From contig JAUCEF010000001.1 in the NCBI GenBank assembly GCA_033558025.1, positions 2,728,001 to 2,792,000 of the forward strand: a DNA stretch of 64,000 nucleotides, written 5' to 3'. A program made the translations under genes and the position numbers. How positions within the stretch are numbered: position 1 is the stretch's first letter; each line of letters starts with the position of its first letter. Positions 1-10,735 of the stretch are shown here, piece after piece. The notes beneath the pieces were generated by a model. It made no database searches, was not told the DNA's origin, and was given only the letters and a program-made list of their open reading frames with translations. Origin of the DNA: Phytophthora sp. 'mugwort'. Taxonomy: Eukaryota > Oomycota > Peronosporomycetes > Peronosporales > Peronosporaceae.

Positions 1-526
1 GCGACAAGACGTCTTCGCCTGGAGCTGCTCCAAAGAAACCTTCTTGGTCTTGTGCGGTGCGTCGGCGAATATCCTGGTTGCTGGACAGCACGAACTTGGT
101 CTTGAAGTCTCGACCGTTGGCTTGCGGAGCCCAGTTCAGCACAGACGTTGGCTCGCGGAATTCATGAGCACTTGGTGCTCGATACGGGGTCCGCGTCGTG
201 AGCGAGTTCTGTTGGGCAGCTTGAGTTGCCAGTGCAAGTCTCGCAGCCACGGCACCTTTAGCTGCTGCGGTTGCAAACGAGGGGTACCGATCAGTATCTC
301 GCGGTAAGCGATACGACGGCTTGAGGCGTCCAATGCCGCGTTCACGTGGAGAGGCCGATACCTTCGTCTCGCCTGTCAACCCTTGCTCGAATACAGCAAA
401 GCGACCTTGAGCATCAAACGAGCAGCGTCCTGTGCTCTGCATTTCATGAGCTAGAGCTGGTGGTAGTTCCAGCTGCAGCTTCATCATGGGATTGCTTGCT
501 CCTTGTTTGCTTGAGGACGAACTCAT
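1..526 (-). CDS. 5' part of an unrecognised gene, running off the left edge
   Basis: Reading the minus strand from an ATG at 526, the frame stays open for 175 codons to base 1 with no stop. The start is chosen because the context GCCAAGATG is favourable; two further in-frame ATGs follow at 487 and 484. The N-terminus is Ser-rich (MSSSSSKQGASNP), followed by a charged, polar, Ala-rich stretch without membrane segments or a signal peptide. I recognise no domain, so no function is proposed. Codon use resembles the neighbouring receptor gene, which ends 221 bases upstream on the same strand. Small plus-strand frames over this region are shadows. Sure that it is coding-like, not sure of the product. 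Confidence 0.6.
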   Translation of the reverse strand, partial: MSSSSSKQGASNPMMKLQLELPPALAHEMQSTGRCSFDAQGRFAVFEQGLTGETKVSASPRERGIGRLKPSYRLPRDTDRYPSFATAAAKGAVAARLALATQAAQQNSLTTRTPYRAPSAHEFREPTSVLNWAPQANGRDFKTKFVLSSNQDIRRRTAQDQEGFFGAAPGEDVLS

Positions 527-747
527 CTTGGCTGACACGAAAAGACAAGAAACAACGTAGCAAGTGTCGGCCAGCAATAGCCACCTCCGACGCATAAAAG
601 CTCGCAAACATCTTCACTCACGTATATCGCGGGCTTAAAAATAAGGCGGACGCACTCTATTTAACCGCCGCCACTACCCAGCGGCGTCAAATCGCTGTGC
701 GACCAATAGATCTCGACTGTAGCTGTTTGGTCTCCATATTCTTCTTG

Positions 748-2250
748 CTATGCTTCACACTGCGTGTTCCAGCGCCATTCGTACTGCTGCAGAGCGTTGG
801 CGAAGTGCACGAGCGCAGCAGCCACGACACAAATGTGCCAGAGCTGGTGGCTCGAGAACCACAAGTCGAAGCGGCCAGGGAAGAAGCGCTCTGGGAACTT
901 GGTCGCGTAGATGATAGCGCCGCTCGTGTACAGTAGTCCCATGAGCAGCAGCGGGCCGATCATGACCGTGACGTGAGGGTCGAAGAGGCCAAAGTGCCAC
1001 ACCAAGTGCGTTACGGGGACCACGCCGAAGAAGCCCAGTGCCAGGAAGATACACGTGCGTGCCACGAGGAATTTGGGCGTGCCAAAGACCGGCATGAGCG
1101 CCACAACGAAGGTGAGCGCGGCCATGGCCGAGATGGACACGAGGTAGGCGCTACGCAGCCACGGATGACAGTAGAACGAGTAGTAGATCATAGGATAGAA
1201 GGATCCGGCGATGAGAATCGTGATGCCAGCGTAATCCAGGCGCGACAGGAACATGAACGCTGAACGGCTCACCACGAACATCAAATGGAACGTGGCGCTG
1301 CACGTCAGGCAGATCACGGCGCTGGCCATGAAGACAAAGATCGGCCAGTGCGGCACATTGTGGGGGCCCTCCGCGGTGGCCAAGATGTGCAGTCCGTTGC
1401 GTACACTGTCGGCCACGCCGTGCAATTCCTCCAGCGCGTACTTCATGGGTAGATCCGCACCCACCTGACTGGCCACGTCTTGCAGGAACACAGACAACGC
1501 CTCTACGCGCTGACCCAGCTGCATCTTGAGCGAACGCACCTGCTCCGAATGGGCGTCCCGCATTTGCCCTCCTAGACGCGCCGACAGCGCACCTAGCTCG
1601 CTGCGAAGCTGCTCCATCTGAGCTCCTACCGAGTCAGAGAATCCGCCGACGTTCTGCTCCACGAGAGCGTGGAAGCGCTCGAGACTGGGCAGGCGCTGCA
1701 GACTGTGGTCGAAGATGACGCTGGCCACCTCGTAGTATTTAGCGGGAGCCACACGGCCCGTAGGCGGTTGGCAGAGCTCAGGCAGCCCCGTGGCCAGCAG
1801 CAGCCGCGGTGTGTGGCGGCCGTCCACCATCCACTGCTGGCCGTTGTCGCACCAGGCCTGCGGAGTCGTGAGCCCGACAAGCGCCGCCGTGTCGGCCGCA
1901 GGGGATAGCGCATGACTGGAGAGCGCCAGGTAGACCATGAGCATGAGGAAGATAAAGGAGCCGACAATATGCGTCCACACGTTTAAAGTCTCGTTGTGCA
2001 GCTCAAAGAGCGACAGGAAACAGTCGCGCGCCGAGTAGTGCAGTCGGTAACCTGAGCGAATGTACGAGTTATCGGCTAGGTAGGCAAAGCCCTCGGCATG
2101 CAAGCGCTCAAACGTATGCAACTTGGCAGTAATCTCGGTGGCCGCCATGACTGGCTGCTCCTTGGCGCTGGCCGACGGGATCTGACGCTTGGGCTGCATC
2201 GGCTGATTCTTCGTGTGACTGCGTAACAGCATGTGATGACCCGTTTCCAT
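748..2250 (-). CDS. PAQR / haemolysin-III family seven-transmembrane receptor
   Basis: A 500-residue intron-free frame. Seen: the first PAQR motif at residues 85-94 (HNETLNVWTH) leading into TM1 (about 91-111); the second motif around 318-341 (SATFH, then LDYAG); and the third near 468-482 (HQLWH ... H). The histidines H322, H468 and H472 correspond to the family's metal-binding residues. TM2-TM7 lie at about 302-328, 339-360, 367-389, 398-421, 427-450 and 468-488. The family contains membrane receptors or lipid hydrolases (adiponectin and progestin receptor relatives; ceramidase-like activity in some members). Unusual is a loop of about 190 residues (112-300) between TM1 and TM2, with a heptad-like stretch at about 190-285. 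The first ATG (METGHH) is used as start. The ligand cannot be inferred. Confidence 0.88.
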   Translation of the reverse strand: METGHHMLLRSHTKNQPMQPKRQIPSASAKEQPVMAATEITAKLHTFERLHAEGFAYLADNSYIRSGYRLHYSARDCFLSLFELHNETLNVWTHIVGSFIFLMLMVYLALSSHALSPAADTAALVGLTTPQAWCDNGQQWMVDGRHTPRLLLATGLPELCQPPTGRVAPAKYYEVASVIFDHSLQRLPSLERFHALVEQNVGGFSDSVGAQMEQLRSELGALSARLGGQMRDAHSEQVRSLKMQLGQRVEALSVFLQDVASQVGADLPMKYALEELHGVADSVRNGLHILATAEGPHNVPHWPIFVFMASAVICLTCSATFHLMFVVSRSAFMFLSRLDYAGITILIAGSFYPMIYYSFYCHPWLRSAYLVSISAMAALTFVVALMPVFGTPKFLVARTCIFLALGFFGVVPVTHLVWHFGLFDPHVTVMIGPLLLMGLLYTSGAIIYATKFPERFFPGRFDLWFSSHQLWHICVVAAALVHFANALQQYEWRWNTQCEA

Positions 2251-5194
2251 GACGTGGGGGCGTTGGACGTTACACAGGCTGCTGGCAATGTCGCTATAGT
2301 CTATAGCCTATGGAGCTGCGGGCGACAAGGCAGGATCGAGAATGACGGTCGAGGGCCGACAAGTAGCCCTGACCTTGCCGTGTCGATGGCGGTCGGCCAA
2401 TCACGGTGCCGCGTGAAGGGTGACCTGGTGTCACATTCGTGCTCACTTTGTGTGCTCAACCTGCTTGCCATCACCCCGTTGAATGTGATAATATCTATGT
2501 ACGAGTAGGTCAATGTTGATCAGAAATTAACGCGTGCTATTGTTTCAGTAGCCAGTACGTTATGTTTTTTTATATGGATTGTAAATGCATGTGATACGAT
2601 GTTGCAGGAACTGTCCATAGACTCGACGTTACCGCTGATGCTGATGTCTAAGTGGGAGGGTTTTCAGTGTTCTACCTTCTTGGCTCGCGCATTCCGCACC
2701 GAATCTCGCAACGGCTTCAAGCCGGGCTTGGGATTCAACGACTACTATTTATTAGCTATATCCTCGCGACAAGATTGTCTTGCAGAAACACAAGATGATG
2801 GGCGCTTCTATAAGTTTTTGAATCCCTGCGCTCCGGCGCTAGTTACTAAAACGGGCAAGTTAGTACACCAATTGTCTGTAAGTTGGTCTGAACTCGGTCC
2901 AAATCGGAGCCGACAACAGTCACTGGACGATAATATACAATAATTAGCATTTAATGCTTATTAATTCTGTCGCCAAAGCATACCTTTGATCCTAAACGCG
3001 ATTGCAAAGACATACCTTAGGATATCTGGCCACGCATCTGGACAGTCTCTGACATTGATTTATACTTGTGCTGAGGCAGCTGCCACAAGTTAACTTACCC
3101 TACTCTAGCTCGGCGATCCGCGCAATTGCATACTCCCATTCAAGATTTTGGCGTCTTCGGTGGACGGCAGTGCGTGGCCGGCGTCGGTGCCTGGTCGGAA
3201 GCAAGGAGCGCGTATTCGGTGGACTGTAGTTCGTGGACGTCGTCAGCGCCCAGTCTGTGTGTGAGCGGAATCAAGATGCCTCGCCGGATTCAAAGTAAGT
3301 GCGGCTTGGTAATGGCTTCTGTTGGTCGTACTATTTGTTGTTGATTTCTGTGTACACGCATTGGAAGCTGCTACGAGAGGTGGTGTTTGGCTTCACAAGC
3401 GCGACCTATCCTGGCCGGCCTTCCAACGTTTGGATGACTCTTCGGATTGATGAGAATTCCCTCGCCTGACTGATTCAACACGCTTCGATACTGCTACGCC
3501 TAACAGCAGGTGACAGCAATACCCCATCGTCGTGCGATAGCGGCACGGACAGAACGCAGCGCAAAGATCGACAGGCCAACCAGAACCCGCCTGACCCACG
3601 ACCTCGATTCGCGCGTAATGGGTGCGGAACTCGGCCGATATTGTAATGTCTTCGCGCACCCGGTCTAGTTCAGGGGTGATAGACCGCAAGGAGTGGGAGG
3701 GGGGGCGTACCAGCACTAAGGAGGCAGTCACTTCTGTTGCACGTGATCACGTTCTTGTGGTGGAGTGGATCCACTGAATTTCAGTAGGATACCAACTCAC
3801 ACGCACTGCGCCCAGACACCGACTAACGGAGGGGGAGGGGGGGGGGGTACTCCAACTGCCGTGTAGTTGCTGAGTGGTTCACCTTGTGTACCCGTCGGCG
3901 GGGTGGTACTGCTCTCTCGTTGACACGAGATGCGCACTTAGTGGGCCTCGGACGTCCTTTTGGGGACTTGGGAGGGGGTGGATCTGCGCGGGTATTCCTG
4001 CGCACGAGATCCGATGTTGGTTTGGTCTTAAGCTCTTTGCATAGACCTTGTGGATCCGTAATAGAAATACGAGATCCGGAGTTGTTCCTTCTTGAGGGTG
4101 TCCTTGTTCCTTATCGGAGTTGTCCTTGTTCCTTTACGATGCTTGCCGCTTCCAATAGCGGGATCTTGAAGGGGGGTTGAGAAGCCAAAACGGCTAGCGC
4201 GACCTGGCCAAGCTATCCAGGGGCTACTACGTGTGCAGGAAGATCGCCAAAGTTACACTTGGCCTATGTATGGGGCCAATAGAAATCCCCTATACTATAG
4301 TCAAGTCTGTCTTCCAGTGCAAATTCGGTTCTGATTTATACCTTAGCCTATCTACCTTCGGATCCCATCCCAAACTTATCCTGCGGACTACTTATAACCC
4401 ACGATCCCATCTCTGGCCTATTTCTGGCCACCCGTCTCCACTCTACCTCTCTTTATCTACGGATCTTCAACCCGGTGCACACTAAACTGATCGGATCTAG
4501 TACTTAGACCTTACCCCACGGGACGGATCCAGGATCCGTACCATATACAGACCTGACGTGTTGCATGGTCCGGATTCATCACCTTGACGCTGTTATGGCT
4601 GCCGCTGGCGACGTGGATCTTCCGGCTGCCGGTCAACTTCCATCTTATCCGGATCTGCACTACCACGTTCTCCTCGAGCCTGCCACCCCGCGCAGACCTC
4701 ACGTTCGCCTTTGAAGAATCGCCGGGCTGGCGGGACGAAGCTTAAGGCGTGATAGGGCATGAGCGATCGCTAGAGCCGATAAAACGTTGCGCGATGAGCA
4801 GTATGGTGATGACTTAGTCACGCTTGCAAGCCCAGTTGAATTGTTTGATCGGGATATTTATAGTAGCGAAGCCGGCCGCCGGGTGGCAGCATTGCCACTT
4901 CTCGAACTTCCCTTGAAGCCACGATTTCTTTCTCTACTCCGTGGAGGGACCCATATACGCATGTCGGGTCCATGCGAAGCATGTCGGCCTCTTTTCAGCG
5001 TAGGCTGGCTCGCTTAGCGTGAAGTGCATGTCGTACACACCTCTGAAGACTAGTGCGCATAGCCCAGCGGTACCCCCGTGACCTCTCAAGTGAGTGCTTT
5101 AGAAACTACGTGATAGAACACATTAAAGGCGTCAGGCTCTAGTCAGCAAATATGCTGTGAAATGTGTTGTAGTCCGCATCACTGAGCATGTATC
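2251..5194. other. Gene-poor intergenic region
   Basis: No convincing gene is seen in about 2.9 kb. The longest frame (2599-2943, +, 114 codons) has no recognisable domain and ordinary composition, so it is not called. The region holds a G-run of about 11 at 3837-3847 and a short direct repeat (TTGTCCTTGTTCCTT-like, about 4100-4135). Bases just upstream of 2250 should contain the receptor promoter, but no specific element could be identified. Confidence 0.5.
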
Positions 5195-5905
5195 TCAGAG
5201 CCGTTGACCCGCGCGTATATGCGCCGGAGCCCAACTAGCGCAGCAGCGTATTCGACTTCCTGAAGCTGCGAGGTAACGAACAGAGCTACCAGGTGGGGAG
5301 GTTCCTGGAGGCATCTGTAATATCACAAAAAAAATAATCACAGGGTCCTCGAGGCTATTCACCTTGAATATTGCGTCGAACTGCAACACGAATCGGACCC
5401 GTCGTAGTTGTTAGTACACGCAGCGATCTCGTGGTCGCCTTCACGCCCACAAAATGTCCCACTGCAGACCGCTTCTTGCGCTTATCGTTGCCATTAAGGC
5501 GCGTTCGTCGGTAGTGATTAACAAATTGTTGCACAGGGCGTAAGCTAGGCAGTGTAGCAGGCCAGAGGTCAAGCTTGCGCCCTAAGGCGTGGCGAATGCG
5601 CAGCGGCATCAGATTATCGCAACCGATCTCCTTGATGAGGATTCGCTGCAACGGGGCAATACGCGGCTTCGGTGGCCTTCGCGCCGCGCCCGCGAGATGT
5701 GTTCGCCCTGCTCGTGCATATAGGCGTTGCCCGTCTCCTGGCAGACAAGCACTTTTACCCGCGAAGGGCATGACATGTACGGGTCTGTGTACTTGCAGCG
5801 TTTGAACATACAGTACAGCACGTTGTAGCGCATAGAGTGTGAGAGACTGATGCTGCACGACGTACATGTGATTAGCTGGCTCTTGGTCGTCTTCCACGCC
5901 TTCAT
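5195..5905 (-). pseudogene. MULE-type (MuDR-like) transposase, N-terminal relic
   Basis: Three minus-strand frames join into one decayed transposase start. Codons from 5905 give a FLYWCH/WRKY-like zinc-finger block (cysteines, then CPSRVKV ... GEHIS). After a frameshift near 5690, a block with MPLRIRHALGRK, a Leu-Pro linker and VQQFVNHYRR follows, matching the region before the catalytic core in Mutator-like transposases. After another frameshift near 5390, FDAIFKVN ... PVII resembles the first catalytic Asp motif (DATFK). The rest of the DDE core is missing. Frameshifts and truncation mean it is dead. The family call rests on motif resemblance, not on an alignment. Confidence 0.6.
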
Positions 5906-7102
5906 GCCTTACAGTAGCAGCTCTGCGTCTTGACGGGAAACACAGCTGCAGAGCAGGTTCCCATGAGCGTGGGCGCGCGCGGGGGGGGGGGGGGCATCAC
6001 GATCGGTGCGTGAGGAAGTGGGGAATGGTGCAGTAGGCAGTTGGCAGTGGGAGCATTTCTTGTCGTGGAGTTGGCTGCTTATCCAACCCTGAAAGCAAAT
6101 GCTTGAGTTGGCTGAAAAACAACGCCTTTGTGCGGTCACAAAATAATTGAGCGGATTTTCTCGCGGATATCTGACTCTGCATTGTGGTTGCAGACCCTCG
6201 CTGGTCGGTCTTGCGTTTGTCAACAATATTTGTGTATTTTCAGGCATTTGTGGTGGTTTGGATATCTTTCCTTAACACGGTATATCGGGCTCAGTGATAG
6301 CGAAAACTGTGGTGGTTTCAGAAAAATGAACGCCATAATCTCAAATGCAACTACGAGACTCATATGTTCAGATACTTCTCAGTGTGCTTAAGCCCATGGT
6401 CGATCGCTACGAAGTGTAGATTCGAAATGTGTTCATGATCCAGGTCGTTGACAAAATGTAGAATGAGTGGTTTTGAGGTCAGACGGTCACGTCGGTCGAA
6501 TGCCACTATTAGCCTACCCCTTGCTTAGGGTAGTACCGATGGGATTAATCTTCCAGGGATTCCGCCAAGTCCTCGGGGGGAACTATCCGCCTCCCGGAAC
6601 CGCGTAGAAGAACAAACAGTGCCGACCGGGTAGGTGTTCCGGCAATTTGCCGCAGGTATAACCTGTGTGTTGTTTTCTGTACTTGCTGTACCGGTTCTCA
6701 CTGTTTTACTGCCAGAACGGGTCGCGCAGGATGCTAAACAATAAACGAGTGCAGGGGTTGTACTCTAAACCGCAACTGTTCGATTGAACGGCTTCCACGG
6801 TGCAATAGCCGCTTTGCACTGGATCCGGTCTTCACCGTTCAATATCTCGACAACGAGGATACGTATCCTAAGACTCATATTGGATAGAGAAAACAGTGAG
6901 CTAGGAGCTTTTGTTTCCTTACATTTTCTTATTTGCGGTCTTCGTTTGCTACAAATCCCACTTTAGAAGCTATATTCCATTCTTCATGAGTCGCGGATGA
7001 CATGCTAAAGCATAGATATCCCGTGTCCTCCGCTAAAGAGCGGACGACGGCGCGTTAGCGCTTTGACGGGTCGTCGAGAGCAAAGGCTTCTCGGCTAGCA
7101 GT
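5906..7102. other. Intergenic region without recognisable genes
   Basis: Only short frames without domain signals occur here. A run of 14 G lies at 5981-5994. The base composition and scattered stops look like old repeat-derived DNA. Confidence 0.45.
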
Positions 7103-7378
7103 GTTACGGTGCTCGGGCTGTACGACGTACCGGCCCGCCAATTTCGGCAGGACTTGTTCTTTCGCGCTTAGCGAGACACGCCCTTCCCCGGGCCGAACTA
7201 GTTCTCTTGGCGCTACCAGTAAACACCCTACAAGCTATGCCTCTCGGGTGTCAACAATAAACATAATCCAGCCCCTGCAGGGATTACCGGATAGTGTACA
7301 CTTGTCTTGGACTTGGAAAGAGTTACTCTGCTATTATTTTATCTCCCGGAGCCCCCTAAGGGGCTCCTCCTATTGTTA
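7103..7378 (+). repeat. Possible solo LTR of an old Gypsy-like element
   Basis: The stretch opens with TGTTACGG, is non-coding, contains an AATAAA-like signal (CAATAAACA near 7255) and closes near TTGTTAAC. That is LTR-like and it lies upstream of the gag-like region. No matching second copy or target duplication was found in the window, so boundaries and identity are tentative. Confidence 0.25.
7348..7367. other. Perfect 8-bp GC-rich hairpin
   Basis: GGAGCCCC, a 4-base loop CTAA, then GGGGCTCC. It could act in 3'-end formation of the putative LTR transcript, or it may be chance. Confidence 0.4.
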
Positions 7379-7839
7379 ACTATATTCCTATACAAATATC
7401 AAGTGGAATGAAATGTGGTCGGTTTTCAACCTACCCTCCGCAAACATCTCAATGTAACCACCCAAACTCAAAGGCCGCCTGAGTTGCTAGCTGACTTCGT
7501 ACTCAGTGAGCAGTACAGTGGTTGCTTACTGAAGTGCGATAGATGAACCATTTCATCTGGCGTTCATTTCACCACAACTATCCCAGCCATGTTACGAGCC
7601 GAGCTGGCAAGTGGCTTGGCCCAACTGGTGCGTCGCAACCTGTCAAGATTACCGCATTCACTCTCGACTTTCCCGACGCTTGGCCTCCGACTGTTCCCAC
7701 GTCACGCAACGGGCATCGCTGATTTGACGCCTTCTATACGAACTGGTAAGCTTCACCTGGATTACTTACTCGACTCGACCTCTTGCTGACTTTCTTCCGT
7801 GCGTATTGAAAAAAAAAAACTGATGGATAAGAAGACTTT

Positions 7840-10735
7840 CTTGCTCCACCTGAGCTCGAAGCTTCAGGCGGCCCCCTTATTCCTTCCTCGGGAGAGCCTT
7901 CGCCGCTATCGCTTAGCTCACCAACAGCTCAAGGCGACAACTACACCGATCGTAATGCTGGAATGACTCCGACCGCTGCTCCATCTGCTGGGAGATCTGG
8001 TGGATTGTCTGAGTCAGCTGAGATCGCCAATTGCTGAGCACGACTCTCACCCGACTTCTTCCGATCGTCCGCACGATTCCTCCGGTAAGACCAACTACTA
8101 CATCGTTGCGTTCGCCGAGTTCGGTTCATAGATACTCATCCATCACTTCTGCTTAGAGGATGAGTCTATTCGATCGTCTCTGAGCTTCCTTCCCGGCAGC
8201 ACAACTGAGAGGGCGTCTTCCATCACTGTCGCAGTCGGTCCACGGTTCCCCGGAGCTCGCCCCTTGAGAAACCAGAGGATATCGACGACTTCTTCAAGGC
8301 GGTATCGCCGAACTCTACGTCGAAGAGAGATCACCCATCGAACCCTCGCTCACGGCCAGTTTGTCACACATTAACGCCCAAGTCAATTCTTGGGGTTCGA
8401 GATGTCGACGACTCGGCTTCTCCTCTCGCCTAGTCTCCTTCTCCTGGCCAACGCTTGGATGAAGACCCAGCGTTGAAACCAATTCCGCCGAGCTTAAATT
8501 CTCTTAGCCGTGACTCGCAAGGATTTCAGCATTCCCCTGGTATTTCTCCCATGAACAGCGACATTTATTCGCCACTTCCGTCGCCTTCGCCGAGTCCTCT
8601 GCATACTACTGCGCCACCGGGATTTCGCCAGGACGGACTAATGGAGACTGGGATTCCTCCTTTTCCATCAGCTGAGTTTTCACTGCCTCAGCTCGAGTCT
8701 CAGTCTCAGCAACAAGCGACTTTAGCTGACACACTGGGATCGGCGGAGTCCCTTTCTGCTGAGCTCGAGAACTCAGCTGACGACGAAGTTCGTACTCCAG
8801 CTAATCTCGCTGAGCTCTGGATGCTAATACAAGATCGTGAACGTACTCGTTCAGCAGAAGAACTCGAGCGGACTCGGCTGATGGCGTATACTCCTCTTCG
8901 ACCTCCGCTCCCTGATGACTGACATCACCGGAGAAATGTTTTGGCTGCTCGTTCTGCAACCGAGATGTTATCATTGCTACAAGCTGGTTCCTCCCCTCAA
9001 CCGAGTTCCTCTGATGAATTAGCTCAGCTCTGGCATGCTGTGACTCGACTGCACCGCGAAAATGGTGCCCTTTGCCGAAGACTGGAGTCAGCTTTGGCGC
9101 CAACGGCTCGGCTAGAAGCCGAATTAGCTGGGGTGGTTCGTGAACGGGACAAGGTGGAAGCAATCATCCAGCATGAACCCCACTCTGCTGACTTCCTATC
9201 GCTCCACCATCTATCGACTGGAAATGGAGAAGAGGGAGTCAACCCGGCTAGATCATTGTCATACTGACGCCATCCAAAAACATGTGGACGGACTCTATCG
9301 CTTGATTGAGGATCGGAACAAGAATTGCCAACTCCTAACCGATCCGCTCACGGAACGAACTGTGCCTTACAATGCCTTGAAGGTTTTGTCAGATACTTAT
9401 TTTCGTCGTCTTCAAGAGGCGGCAAGTTTGGTGACTTCCGGTAGCGATCAGCTGCATCTTCGGTTGGCACATAATACGATTGAGGAGCCGAAGCGTACGA
9501 TTACTCGCCTCAACCCCCCCCCCCCATCTCTGCCATCACGGTCCCATTTTCGGGGCCGATCCAGAGATGGCGATGGCTTTCGTGAGTCAGAGCCGAAGCA
9601 TCAAGTGCAGGAGCTGGGCTTGATTCTTCGGCTCGGACTCCCCGAAAGCTCAGATTGAATGCCCGTCTGTGCCGACTTCTCGAAGCCGCTCGCCTGAGAT
9701 CGCACTGGTGCAGTCAGACGAGCCTCGTGAGATTACTTTGCTATTTTCTGCTCGGTCGAGATCTCATCCAGTTCCGTTGAACAGCCGAGTTCAGCAGCAC
9801 GAGCCCCAGATATGGCTCCTCCTTCCCGTATCAAGTTGACGACTCTGAAACCGACTTCCACACCTACGGATCAACCGCATCGAGTTCCAAAACGTAGTTA
9901 ACGTCGGGATCACCTCGTTCCGGTGACTCTTCCTTCCGTTCCTGGATCGTTCACGCTTCAGCCGACTACATCCAGCTCTCCGCCGAGTTCGACTTTGTTA
10001 TCTAGTACGGCGTCTGTGGCTGTTGCGTTGACTTCGCTGAGTTCGGTGAACCCTGTTCCACCGCTGAGTTCTTCTGGTTCTCTTACCACATTGATTCAGC
10101 TTGTTGCTTCGGGCGCTGAGTCCCGATCTCAGTCTCAATCTGACTCAGCTGGTGCCATATCGGCTAAACCCCGAGGAAAAAAACAAGGGCCTTCACTCCA
10201 AGAAGAAGTCAAAATAAGTTGTTTCTTCACCAATGAGCGCGAAGGCCGCCGTGTCATCTCCCTTACGCCGTTCATGTCGATCTGCATCGGTCACCGGAAG
10301 AGCTAGTAGCCGAGTCCAACTTGAGGAATTCGAGACGTCTGATACTGTGGCTCTGGGTCCTGTGAAGGTCAAGTCGGCTGGAATTCCGATCACCAAGATG
10401 TGGTTGTATCTGGTATATCACCATGTCTTTCTCTTGATGTCAGCTCTCCTGATGTCGAGCAGGAAGAGATCTGCCGGCCTCCGCGGTCCCCCAAGAACCT
10501 CTTCATCGAGATATTTGGTTCCGATGATGATAACAGTGACGATGCTGACTCAAGCAAGGAAGATAAGCCCCCCCCAGATATTCCGTCAGTATCAAGCTCG
10601 TCAGTGGTCCTTCCTCCGCAGACTTCGGATCTTCCGTCAGTTCTATTCCGCAAGAACATGGAACGGGTAAACGTCTGCGTCAATTGCCTTCTCAGCTAGC
10701 TCCCAAGCGGCTTCGAACTGACTCCACTAGTAGTG
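7840..10735 (+). pseudogene. Decayed Ser/Pro-rich gag-like region of an LTR element
   Basis: Successive plus-strand frames (for example 8455-8922, 8941-9267, 9140-9658, 9923-10306 and 10400-10735) continue one another across frameshifts and isolated stops. The pieces read as a Ser/Pro/Thr-rich protein with a predicted coiled-coil middle (ELAQLWHAVTRLHRENGALC, about 9020-9080), acidic Ser/Asp stretches near 10520-10570, and a basic KRLRQLPSQLAPKRLR tail near 10660-10720. No zinc knuckle is visible. The composition and position next to Gypsy pol suggest a gag of an oomycete Gypsy-type element; that is inference. A run of 12 C (9514-9525) interrupts it. It ends where the opposing pol fragment begins. 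Confidence 0.45.

Noticed and set aside
44..307. 87-codon plus-strand frame
   Set aside because: Opposite the longer open minus-strand frame that runs off the edge; no domain.
2599..2943. 114-codon plus-strand frame between the receptor gene and the repeats
   Set aside because: No domain or repeat match recognised, no coding support beyond length.
5981..5994. G14 run considered as a G-quadruplex regulatory element
   Set aside because: A simple homopolymer in a gene-poor stretch, with no nearby gene start or conserved copy.
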